Origin: Cyclina sinensis
Lineage: Eukaryota; Mollusca; Bivalvia; Venerida; Veneridae
Length of the DNA: 64,000 bases
NCBI GenBank assembly: GCA_012932295.1
Contig: JAAONU010000002.1
Coordinates: 16,777,388-16,841,387, forward strand
Direction of reading: 5' to 3'
This document shows positions 36,201-49,439 of this stretch, piece after piece (the first letter of the stretch is position 1; each line of letters opens with the position of its first letter). Position numbers and translations under genes: made by a program. Under the pieces are notes generated by a model. The model saw only the letters and a program-made list of their open reading frames with translations, was not told the origin of the DNA and searched no databases.

Positions 36201-39200
36201 CATCTATAAAGACACAAGAGACAAAGCTAATGCATTAAATTTTGCTTCCTTATCAAGCAAAATCAAACATAATACCAAATTTTGTAAGTAAAGCAACAAT
36301 TAAACAAGCTGTGTTTGTCAGCTAAAATATTAACAATACATACATAGTAGCGGCTGGCTCTTTTTCTGAGAAGATAATTGCGTCAGCAGTTTGTCCATCT
36401 ATATACAATGTCAGTTCTCCCTTGTCTGCCGACCATGTGACTGCAATGTGGTGCCAATATCCATCAGCTACTGATGCTGGGTAGTCTAGGTTGTCCAGGT
36501 ACTGAAGTTACAGCAGACATCGGTATATAATATTCTTTCAGTAATTACTTTTTATCTTATCTAAAACATTTGTCTGTTTGACTATCTGTTGATTCAATGA
36601 ATAGAAACATTATTTTGAAAAAAAAAAGAAAAATTCATACTTTTAAATAAGCTCTTTACAATTGACCGACGACACGAGAAAAGTGCACTCGGACATTTGT
36701 TTTACTACTGAAATAAACTGAATTGAAAATCAGCTAAAAAGAGAAATTTCTCGTCCTCTTTTTAAAACAAAGTTGAATAAAAAAATGACAGCCTGATATT
36801 GGCCTTCTTACAAATGCCTATTTTGTATCAAATTTCTTCATGACCATTACCATGGCAACAGTTTTTTGGAGACAATTCTTTTCTTATGTAAAATGATGAT
36901 ACCTGAATAAATTGAAACTTTGAAAGATGAAATTTATTGCTTTGTAAAAAGATGTGATAACACTGAAAACGTACACAATTTTACAACGAAACAGCTAAAA
37001 TTAAAAAATATAAAATGTACTTTATTAATTTACTAGCCAACTGGAACTTAGATACAATCTAACATCAAATTTCGGGAAGTGAAGTTATTTTAAGGATTAT
37101 TAATTCCTGTGCATCATGTACCTCCTCAACATGATAGAATATCATCTGTTCTTTGCAGGACAGCTGTAATTTTTAGGCTTTAATCCTTGGATATCATTCA
37201 TTAAAATTATTATAAAGGTCAATTTCCAAAAATTATGTCCGAGTGCCCATTTTCTCATATCATGTGTCAATTATACAGAACAGCTAGCACCTATTCATAC
37301 CTGACACATTCCAGTTAAAATATATTTTCACTTTTGCAAGAGATTTGTCAATATCAACACATAAAACAATTACCTCACTATGAAACAATTACCTCAGTTT
37401 GCCTTTTTCTTCTTGTTGATGTGACTTTAACAAAAACTGCTACTTCGGTTGGGAGAAATTTCAGCTGGAAGTCAGGTGACATTGGGATTTGATTTCCACT
37501 GTTGAAAAAGTGCAACAAAATTTAACTTGATGAATTTGCTTCAATATAATATATCATTATATAGGTGAATTTCATTTGGAAGCTGAAAATATATAAGATT
37601 TTGCAGTGCATTACCAGCCTTTTTCTAATAACAAAATCAAAAGAATTAGCCAGTAAATCACTTTGTGTCCAATGGAAGAAAATGTCTTATGTCAATAAGA
37701 ACTCTTCATTATCACAGCATGCTGTTTTATAGTTTTTGTCCCAAAATAATTTCACCAATTTAGTCATGATCAGTTCAATTTCCTCTAAAATCTGCCCTTA
37801 TAGACTTAAATTATTATTATGTTTTTTCATACTTCTCATATTAAATGAACTACAAAATTCTAAATTCTACTTAAATTCATAATGATTTTCAGAGTTTCTC
37901 ATGAAATACTGACCCTGTCTTGGACCCAAACACACTAAGAATGACACCAGTCACCATGCAATGATGTGTATCGTTCCCAGAATGCTATGGAGAAGGCATC
38001 TATATTGGTAACACCATCCCCAAACATGGCCATCGATGCATCATCCCGGCACAATTGCATGGGAGTAATCACATAATCAAAATTGTCCCCTACAGCTGTA
38101 ATTTGTGATACACATAGTATAAGATAATATTGTCTAATACAATGCAGAGACATCATAACTTTGTTCCAAACAATTTGCTGGGGAAAAAGTCTGCCCTCAT
38201 ATATCAAAGTCCATATAAGGCTACATATGAAGCAGACAATAAACTCAATATATATTTTTCAAAGGCACTTTACATCACAAATTTCAAGATTATTGACTTC
38301 AAAAGCATACCTTCCTGTGATGAAAAGATTAAAAGAACTGTGCTTTAAAAAATCACTTCAGTTGTGCTTATAAGTAGTAGAGTAACCTAGTAACTGTGTG
38401 TCATTTAACAGACCTTTACATTAAAATATCATTTTTACTCATTTCACTTCTGTTTTACACACCTTTGTCACAGTTTTGGCCCCTGAAGCCTGCAGCACAA
38501 GTACATGTGTACTTTCCAGCGTCGTTAATGCATTCCTGATTGGACTGACAAGGGTTGGATTCGCATGCGTCAATCTCCATATCACATGTAGTTCCTGTGA
38601 ACTCTGAAGAAATGGATTGACACTGAATTAAGGAACAGATTTATTCATAGGTGTTAAGAAGGTTAAACTTGCTATACAAAAACTTCAACATGCGTAACAT
38701 GAACAATTATACACATGCAAATGGCAAAAGCAAGTTATTTGTGGAAAACTAAAAAGCGTGTACAACAATTTCATGTTAAATCACAATTGTAAAAATAAAA
38801 TTGATTTTTAAATACTTGGTATTGTAATTTCAACTTATTTTGACAGGTAATCTAGATTTACCTTCTGGGCATGCGCAGGTAGCACCGAAAGTATTGTCGG
38901 TACATGTTCCGCCATTTTGACATATATTATCTGCACATGATGGAAGTTTATCCTCACAGTAGTTTCCAGTGTATCCTTACAAAGAAAACATCATATTAAA
39001 CAAAATGAAAAAGTTAAAATGGATGATACATACATATGTCACTGTTACAAAAAAGTCATGAATGATATGAAGAAGACAGTGTTGAACAGGTAACTCCTCT
39101 AAAAATAAACTGACATACCAATGCTGTTTCTAAGTCTGAAGAGTGTTTCAGAGTAAAGAATTTATTTGAATCAATGGTCATTCCAACTTGTGCAGTCAAC

Positions 39201-42200
39201 TGACCTGCTCCATGGTCTGATATGCATATAAAGCATGTCAGTCTTAAGTGAAGATGTATATAGCATTTTCTGTTAACGAGCCTTTCATTTCCATTCAAAA
39301 TGTCTCTCTGTAATATATCCAATATTTGCAAGCTTGCAGTTTTAGAATTACTTTTCAGATTCACTTGAAATTAGACCTGTGTTTTGGATCTGTAAGAAGC
39401 AACTAAGAAAACAACAATGCTACCTGTGGGACAGGTGCACTGGAATTCACCAGCTGAGAACAAGCAATCACTTCCAGATGCTGTGCATGGATTCGCCCGA
39501 GTGCACAAGTCATAGCTCACTGAGCAATCATCTCCAATAAAGTTTTCTGGACACCTGAAAGATACATAGACTAGTTCGTTGAAAGACTCCAATTACTAGC
39601 ATTTTAGTGTGTTACTAATGATGTAACAAGTTCCTTATATAAATGACTGATATCTTGTGAATGATAAGTCATGCTGTCAAAGTTTCCTAGAGCTGATCAT
39701 AGATACAAGACAAAAATTAGATATCGAACTTTTAAGTTCTCATCTGTTGAAAGAATTTAATTGATATATTGATTTATGATCATTAATGACACATAGTTAA
39801 ATCAATGGCAAACTAAATGTGTGAAAGTACAATGTACCAAACATTCTTCCCACACTATAATACACTTAATTCTTTGTAACAACTAATAATAAACAAGTAA
39901 AAATTTAATGTACAGAAAATCAGCAAAACTAAAGGTACCCAACGACAGTTGACTAGACCACTAGTGTTTTAAATATGCATTTTTTAAAGTTGATATCACA
40001 CTGTTATCATTTTCTTACTTGCAACGGTAACCGGAAGTCGTGCTGTAGCATGTGCCACCATTAAAACATTGTTCTCCATTTGGACAGTTATTTATCTGCC
40101 GTTCGCACATATTTCCAGTCCAAGGATGCATGCAGGAACAGTTGAACAATATTTCATTCACTGGAGTACACGTGCCTCCGTGCTGGCATGGGAAACTTTT
40201 GCACAAAGATGTAGCTACCTAGACGTGGTAAAAATCAGAGTTATAATAAATTGTAATGATTTGATCAAATTTAACAGCTTTCAAGCACTACAGACACAGG
40301 TTACCAATCTTGCACAACTGTACAGGAACATCAGATCAAATCAAAGACTGATCGATCTTCCACATTAGGATAATACCTATCTGAACATGTGTTTCATTCT
40401 CTGTAGATAATTAAGATAAAATTGTAAGCAAATTTATCATACCTCACAAGATCTCCCAGCATAGCCTGGATTGCACTGACACATAAAATCATCATTGACA
40501 TTTAGACATTCTTGTGTGTTGTCATCATTACAAGTGTTGCAGAAATCGTCTACTTGACCAGTGCATTTTCTGTCACCTTCAGTTACAAAAAACAACAACA
40601 ACAATATGACCAAGAGTCAGTAAACATTTAATGATAAATTCAAGAGAACAAAAATAAATTTCTTGTAAATGTTATTAGTGTGATAATGACTCTGAACTTT
40701 GATCAAGTGAGTTTTTTTTGTTGGTTTTTCTTTTCTTGTGCTGAAACACTAACAAGTATGTAAAAATAAAATTCTGAGGCAAATCTAGATTTCATTTCAT
40801 AAAAGATAATTTTATAAGGTAAAATAAATTAAAATGTTTACATACATGCTTTTCTAAATTGGCAGTATGGTCCATGAAATCCATCTGCACATGTGCATAT
40901 GAAGGAATTTATACCATCTTTACATGTTGCTCCATTTTGACAGTAGGACGGGTCACAATCATCTGATGAAAAACAAAGTGAATGGTAAAAAGACTGAATG
41001 GCTTTCATTTTAATCAAACAATTAATTCAACACCATGATATAACAGCTGCTGTATAGTGTAGAAGGAAAAAAACTTTACCAATGTAAATTGTCACAGATT
41101 TTGAAAGTGTGATCTATTTCCAATCATTTTCATATAAAGAGCATCAATAAAATTATTCTCAGAAAACTAATCACAAAGGTCAAGAATCTTCAACACAGTT
41201 CCATCTTTTTTCCTCTCCTTTTCAAAGAACACAGTCTCAAGTATGTGGCACATGTGACAACTTCACATGACAAATGTAGACTTAAGTAAAGACATACCAA
41301 CATTATTCTCGCAGTAGATTCCAGTCCAGCCTGGATCACAGTCACAAGTCTTGTAGAAGTGGCCATTAGGGATACATACACCATGCTGGCAAACTGGCTC
41401 AACCTCACAGGGGTTTATTTCTGCACTGCATGTCCCACTATATTACAACATGAAATATCTTTAAATGTATTAGTCCACACAAAAAAATGTTGCTGTTGTT
41501 GCTATTTTAATATTCACGGGTAAGCCAATCAAAAATTACTTAATATTATAAATAGCTTAAATAATCATGAATTTATGGACTGAAATCTTCTAAAAGAATA
41601 AATGCTGAGAATGATGTGTATGTTACCACCAGGGATAATGCTCAATCTTTTTTCTATTTTGCCATAAATGTTATCACAAAAAATTATGAGAAAACATATT
41701 TTCTTAATTCTAATAAAAATGTGAAGCTAACATTATTCGTAAAACACCATGCTGTTTTTGAAATCTGAAGTTTACACCAAAGGCAGAAAGTAGGATATTA
41801 AGTTAGTTCCTTGTAACCTACAAGTCATGTAAAATAAATGCTAATGTGTATCATCTTCATTTATAGATTAAGACAGTGATAGGGCTGAACTACAAAATAC
41901 CGCAAAAGCTGCATTCTCGTGGTGTTTCCCATAACCCTAAATCTATCGCTATATGTATATGATTATGAATATCTATATATCTATGTGACTTTAATTATCA
42001 TGGGTACCAACTGCCTATACATGCCTCCAGTAGAGATGAACTGTTTTAGCCTGTTTGGAGTAGTGCAAACTACAGAAAGCATCCCAGACACACTCCTGGT
42101 TCATTTAGATGCTCAACGTTTAGCACCTTTACACAAGACCTCAGATAAAAGTCTCATCCGAAAGACAAGTAGAAGTATTAAAGGAGGAACAGGGAGTCAA

Positions 42201-45200
42201 ACTTGTGACTTCTGGATTACAAGTCCAGTAAGTTTGTATTACACTACCAATCTATTTGTATATCAGTCTAAATCCTCATAACTATTTCTACAACATTTTT
42301 AATGGATCTAATTACTGTTAATTAGTTTATTATATCAGTAATTTCCATACTCATTCATCAAAAGAATTGCAAAACAAAAAATGTTTCTACTCTCTAGTAC
42401 CAAAGTTTCAACTGAAAACAATTCTAAGTGAATCAGAGTATTTTCTCAATTTGCATTAAAATGCATGCTTTTATGAATCCGAGAGGTAAATGTTAGTGAA
42501 TGTTATCTAATTACATTACCATACTAGAAATGGTGAATATCTACTTACTTTTCTTCTCGTCTATTTTACATATCAATATAATATTGAATATCTTATAGCA
42601 GATTACTTAAAACAGTTTTCTTCAGGTTTTACACATTTTATATTTTAAAAAAATCATTATGTCAGTACGGTTGAGTAAAATCACTTGAAAGAAAACCAGA
42701 TTGTTACAATTGGGTTAGTTAAAACATTTGATGAAAAGACAAAAGTAACCAGTCTAAACACATTAGTGAAACCTTTGCAATGACACAAAAGAATACATTG
42801 AAGAAGAAACAGATAAGAATTATGATGCATTACATCCAGTTCCTTGAGAAAAAGAAAATTCACTATACTACAGTTTGAGGGGCTTAAATGTTTGCAGAAA
42901 TTATTTTGTACAGTCATGAAGATGTGCAGAGAGTAAATGGTGACTATTACGCAATAAACCGCAGTGAAATTAAACAGAGCATTCAGCAATGCATTGTGGG
43001 AGTTATCGCTCCAACAAGCTGCAAAAAGGCATGCACAATGTTTACAATTCATACCTCCCAGTACCTCTTATACTGGAGAAACAGAATCATTTGAAGCATT
43101 GTTAACAAAATGTAACTATACATGAAATATGCAGGAGGCAATACGACGTAGCTTTAATCAAATTATGTACATGATTATGTACAAAGCAATACAATGAAAA
43201 GACATTACCTCATCCTTAACCTTTTAAAATTTCAGTTAGACTGTTAACTAATATACTGAACATTCACTGTTCCAATAGATATTCTTTTTAGTGTCAGTGA
43301 GTTTTACCTTTATTTATTACTTTTCTGAATGTTTTTTTTGGGCGATTATTTTATGACTGCACATCAACCTTGATACAGTAAGACAGTATTTAGTAATTTG
43401 CTGAACAACTTCAAATTAAATCTAACATGTAACCTGCTCATTAAAACAATTCAGTAATAGAGACATATCTTCAGTTTTAACAAACAATGCAATCCGATGA
43501 AAACAACAACAAATAAACAATAAAAGACATTAACGTCATAAAAATATACTTACTCCGCGTTTTTATATCCGGAATATGTCGGGCATTTACATGAATAACT
43601 CTGGAACTGATTATGACACGTGCCATTATTGTTACAAAAGCTTTCCGTACATCCAAACATATCGATTTCACATAGGTCACCTGACAGTTCACTGACAGCA
43701 GCTATATATAAAGAGCACAGAACAATTGCATTTCATAGATGAATAAAAACTTTAATATCTCTCATGGAAAAAGCTACAAATAATAACAAGACCATGGAGG
43801 GTCATTTCAGATTACCAATTCATTTTGGTTCCCCATTGTTTTGATACAGGGATACACCTATGTGGTTAAATCAAGGCAAAGAACTGTTTCTTCAAAACAC
43901 ATTTTATTAAGATTTAAAACAAAGAGAAACTTGACACTGTTGCAACAACAGTTAAACTTAACCCTCATGTTTAAATGGCAAATCAAATGTAAAACTAATT
44001 GCTTAAAAAGAGGGCTACGCCCACAGACATCTTTCTTTATTGAAAACATAAAGAACAAATATAATCTGCCATTCAGAAATAAGATTTTTCATTGCCTGTA
44101 ACTAATATTAAACACATGACCCAGTTTCAGTCTCCCCTAACAGATTATCTAGAAATTGGAGGTGTTAATTCAAGATGTTCAGATGGTTTTGCACTAGCCT
44201 GAGCTTGAAATATTCTATTTGTCCTTACATCAGCCAAATCAAAACTCATCAAAGAAATCAAACATTGTGACAAAGCTTCAACATGATTGGACTGAACATG
44301 TGACCTCTTCAATGATCCTAAGAGTTTCGAATGATCTCAGCTGGTGATTGTGAACCAACATGATTTTCAACCTAGAGGTCATCAAAACACCAGTGACTGG
44401 GAAAAATATGTGACATCTTGTGTTCACAAGGTTTTTCACTAACCTAGGCTGATATACTAGTTTTGACAACATATTAAACTAGAGTTCATCATGATAACAA
44501 TATGACGAAGATACAAGATGGCTGGGCAAAAATGTGACCTCTAGAGTCTTCACGATGATTTTGATCTGAGACAGTGATCTAGTTTATGACCCCACATGAC
44601 CTAATTTCAAATTCATCATGAGATCATCAATACAAGCATACAAGCAATCTGACTAAGTTTTGTGAAGACTGGACCAAAAACTTATCCAAGAAATCATCAG
44701 GACAAACATTCTCTGGATGTTTTATAACATTTGGGTCAAAGATGTGACCTTTGGAATGTTCAATGGGATTCCATTGATCATCAGGACAAACATTCTCAGG
44801 AAGTTTGATAACATTTGGGTCAAAGATGTGACCTTTAGAATGTTCAAGGGGATTCCTTTGATCATCAGGACAAACATTCTCAGGAAGTTTTATAGCATTT
44901 GGATCAAAGATGTGACCTTTAGAATGTTCAAGGGCATTCCTTTGATCATCAGGATGAACATTTTCAGAAGTGTCTTCACTTTTAGTGTTCAAAAGGCTTT
45001 CCTTTGAATTGCACAAGTGACCTAGTTTTTAACCCAAACATGACTTAGTTTCAGAATGAGCCAAGAAATTATCGGAACAATTACTTGGTATAGCATTGTT
45101 TATTAAAGACTAAGCCAAAAATATGAGTTTCTACCGATATGAGTTTGCGACGTACTTTTTGATCCAATGTGACCCAGATTCAAACCTGCCCAAGAAAGCA

Positions 45201-48200
45201 TCAGGATAAAGGTTCACAACAAGTTTAAAACGATGGGTCTAAAATGTGGCATCACATGCTTTTCTTTCGATTTGGGCTGATGACTTAGTTTTGAACCTGT
45301 ATGACAAATATTTGAGACAGGCTCCTCAAGAAAGTTCACAAGATAAAATGTTAAGAAGAGCTTAACATAACAATGCCTTTTCATAACTCTATAAATTTAC
45401 CTGGGTCAGTTGAGCAGGTACAACTGAAGGTATCACTTCCAGCGGTTGTCACACACTGTTTTCCATTCTTGCAAGGGTTACTCGTACACAAATTAAAAAC
45501 AGTTTCACATCTCCTTCCAGTATAACCTAGATAGAAAAAGGAAATAGGTTTTCTATTTTAAATTTTCCCTTATTACACTTATCACAGTATATTTATTAAT
45601 TAACTTTTAGTCTTTTTACAGATATGTTAATAAAGATCTCAGATGTCAATCTTTCTGCTAGAAGTGTAAAACTTCGTGTTTATTAATTTTGTTTCAATTT
45701 TATATTGTCATAATGTTTCATCTGTATCATACAGATATGAACACATGTACTTATAGTTTAGCACATTTCAATTACAGTTCCTAAAATCATGAAAATTTAG
45801 AGAGACAAATACCACATATGATGTTGTAAGAAAAAAGTTTACACTTAGAGGTGAAGGCCAAGCAAAAACCACAAAGAATGGTCATTTCAAAATTTCCAAA
45901 GATTCAACCAGTTTGTTAAATCTTAGCATTGAATGTTTATTTAAATATACAAAGACAGCAGAACAGCAAAACAGACAAACAGACAGACAGAAAGAAACAT
46001 ATTAATTTTATGGTTAACCTTTTAAAAATTTAAATGACTTGAAAGGGATATGAATTAAGTGTGTTGTATGTTAGAAAGTTTGTTTTGTATATGCCTTCAA
46101 GTATGAGTTTACCTGGTGGGCAGGTACAATTATAATCATAGCGAACAAAGCCACATGTTCCGCCATTCATACATGGATTGTCTGGCGTGCAAGGTGTTGT
46201 TCCTGAAAGATAAAAATTACATGTTTAGTTTTTTTTCATACATGTAGATGGGTATAGGTATATTGGTGATAAGTATATAACACTGTGTGGCTGGACGCCT
46301 AGTTAGTAGTGACTGCCCTATAAGTGGAAGGCTCTGGGTTCAAGTCCTTTAAACTTTACAAGTCTTTAAAGTTGCCCTAAAACATTTGTCAAGACTTTGA
46401 AAAGATCAATCAATTTCTGTAAAACATATTTGATCTGATATATAGTACTCTCAGCACTAAGTTCTGACTTGCCAAGCTTAAATTAACAACATTCAAAGAA
46501 GACCAGTTACTCTAAGGACTTTGATAAAAAATAAAGTAACTACAGTTTAATTCTGTCTTTAACAAATATTATTGTAACGTAAGTTTTAGTTGTATTATAC
46601 CTACCATCTTCTGCGATAGCTTCATTCAGAGTTTTACAATCTATACTTGAAGTTGAGGCTTCACTGTAGGTACTTTATTTGTTCCACATGGCGTACAATC
46701 ACGGCTGTATGATTCAGGGCTATAGTAACCTACTGGACATGCTTTACATGGCTTTAGGCCATCAAATGAAAAATAACCAGCTGGACAGGGTTCTGAAAAA
46801 TTGAAGATGAGAAAATGATCAAATTAGACCTAAATATACTACATGTTGTCCCAGAATGGCAAAGAAAACAAAACTTGTGTTGAAAGAGTCAAAGTTGTTT
46901 GTACCACTCTTTAGTTTTGATATAATTATGATGCATAAAATTAAGAGCAGAAATATGCAAATAAATTTGATTTATATCGAAAATAAAACAGTACATTAAC
47001 TTAGTGTTTCATAAAATGTAAGTATAACAGTTTCAACAAATCATGTTATGTTATGTCATGTTATGTTATGTTATGTTATGTTATGTTAAAAACATAACAA
47101 CATAAAATTGTTGTGGTTGTTGTTTTGTTCATTCTGTTTAACATTTCTGAACAGATCTACTTTTGTCATTGATTTTATGTTTTAAAAGACAAATATTATA
47201 TACCTTTTATATCACAGGAGGATATGTCTGTCTGTCCAGTCAAGCCTGGATTTTTGTTTTCAGGACAAGTCACACAAATTGCCCCATCAACAGACACTTG
47301 TCCATATGTTCCAGCAGGACATTTCTTGCAATCATAAGGCTCTATGGCTGAGTCATAATAGTAACCCAATGGACACTCCACTGTGCAGAAAATGTGAAAT
47401 AAATAACTCTCTCTCTCTAACCTCTAACTGCATATTACTTTAAAGTATATGTAATCATGCAACAATACAGATTTTACACGGCCAATTTCATATTCTTAAA
47501 TTTTTGTTATATATTTATTTGTTAAAATACATGTATACATTGTGTAGGCAGGAATTTCTGCAACCAGATTCTGCTTATAGGTGGGACTAAGAGAATCAAT
47601 ACCCAAAATGGCTCATTTTACAAAAATATGTTGGTGGTAAAGATAAGCCTAAGCAAATCTCATTTTACCAAAAAATATGTTGGTGGTAAATATAAACCTA
47701 ATCATCTGATTGGGTAACTGGCAATCTGTATCAAACCCAAGATGGCTCATAACACAATAGTATGTTGGTAGTAAAGATAAACCTAAGCCTTTGATTGCGT
47801 AACTGGCAATGTGTATCAAACCCAAGAAAGACAGCTTATACTCTTGACGGGTGAACCAAGAATGCTGCCGTGTGCCAATTCTTGTTGCAGAAGTAGTCTT
47901 GACAATAAATTTGTTAGGCTCATTTCTTGTTTTAACCCCAAGGACTACTTTTTTACTTTCTGAATAATTTTATTATAGGAAACATTTATCATTGAAACCA
48001 TACTTACAACATAATCTTCCATTTGGTTGAAAACGTCTGTAACCAAAGCAATCGTATCCAAAAATTGGTGTCCCTGACAATAGGTCATACGTTCCAGAAT
48101 GACAACCAGACACATTGGGAAGGAACTGAATACTGTCAATATTTTGTTTTGTGTTTAGCCTTGATGTGATGACATTTACGCACTGCTCTTTAGCCGTCAA

Positions 48201-49404
48201 TGTGTTTGGCAAAGTTTCATCCTGAACTGTTAACAAGAGCTCAAAACGTACACTCAGCTGAAACAGAACATAACTAATAGAATACTGATCCCTAACATTT
48301 GCATATTTCAACAAAGGAGAGCACTGCTTTATTTTCACCACAAACAAGTATATATCAAAAGAGCAAATTGTTATGTTTGAGCGGAAAAGCTTTGTTATCA
48401 TATTTAAGGGCTGTGCTATGGATTCATGAAAAATGTTACAACTCCCATCTGAGTTAAACTAATAACACAGAGCTTCTTATAACAATTACTAAGTACAGTA
48501 AATGTTTGAAAGCAGAATTAAAGTTTTACCCGTCTTGTTGCCAGATTAAAGTTGAGATTTGTATTTTCTTGTTGGAGGGTTATATCAATAGGGTTGTTAG
48601 AGAATTGATTACACTGCACTTCCATCTCAAGGACAAACTGCTCCAGCATGTTCTGTATAACCGGCCTATATTCAGTGATACACTCTGTAAGACAGCAAAT
48701 ATATTCATAACAATCAACATTCTTCCAAACAATCATAACTCACTGTCATTCTCACTCCTTGAATATTTTAGAGTTTTAAAAATCCTATTTTTAGAATTTT
48801 TTTTAACCTTGAGGCAAATTGCTGAAAATAGGAATTGAACACCAACTGTGTGTATGGCCAAATACCACATAAAAGCCTGTACCTATTCTCTGATTAAGGC
48901 AAGTAATAGTGACACAAGAAGTAGATCTTTTCATCAGTTTTTACTACAGAATACACTAATGTTTTGTAATACCTCAAAATTTATTGACTTCATCTACTAA
49001 GGTTTACCTGTTGCATTCCCTAGCGGCTGATCAATGAAATACTTGTAATCATATACAGCTTCATAAATCAAATAATTCTCTGTAGATTGGCCTGTAAAAA
49101 AAATGAATGAATAAAAATACTGACTGTTCTTCAAAATTAATTGTCTGAAATCAAAGCTAAATAAGTGTGTAAAAAAGCAGCATTTGATACAAATCAATTC
49201 AACAGAAAATGTATACATTGTGTTTTAAAGTTGTTTACCTTTTTTCAAACTGAGCTGTCTAAATTAATATACTAGACTATCTACACATGGATTAATCATA
49301 GTACTTAAGAGAACAAGCCATTTGCACTTCCACAATTGTGTATAACATTGTAGCACCTACCATTTTATATGCAATGGGAAAAAACAAAGGTTGATAACAC
49401 TGTT

Positions 49405-49439
<35 letters not shown>

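Noticed and set aside
41919..42281. 120-codon plus frame
   Set aside because: Covers a SINE copy shared with 30,243-30,455, so it is not a gene.
42681..43052. 123-codon minus frame
   Set aside because: No motif, no phase-compatible splice sites for the giant gene, composition like the surrounding intron.
44627..45016. 129-codon minus frame of NVCPDDQ-type repeats, and its 96-codon plus partner
   Set aside because: Both come from an 84-bp tandem repeat that is open on both strands because 84 is divisible by 3; no start context, splice sites or domain.
46285..46352. Possible tRNA gene
   Set aside because: A and B boxes are present but acceptor and anticodon stems do not pair, so a SINE remnant is more likely.
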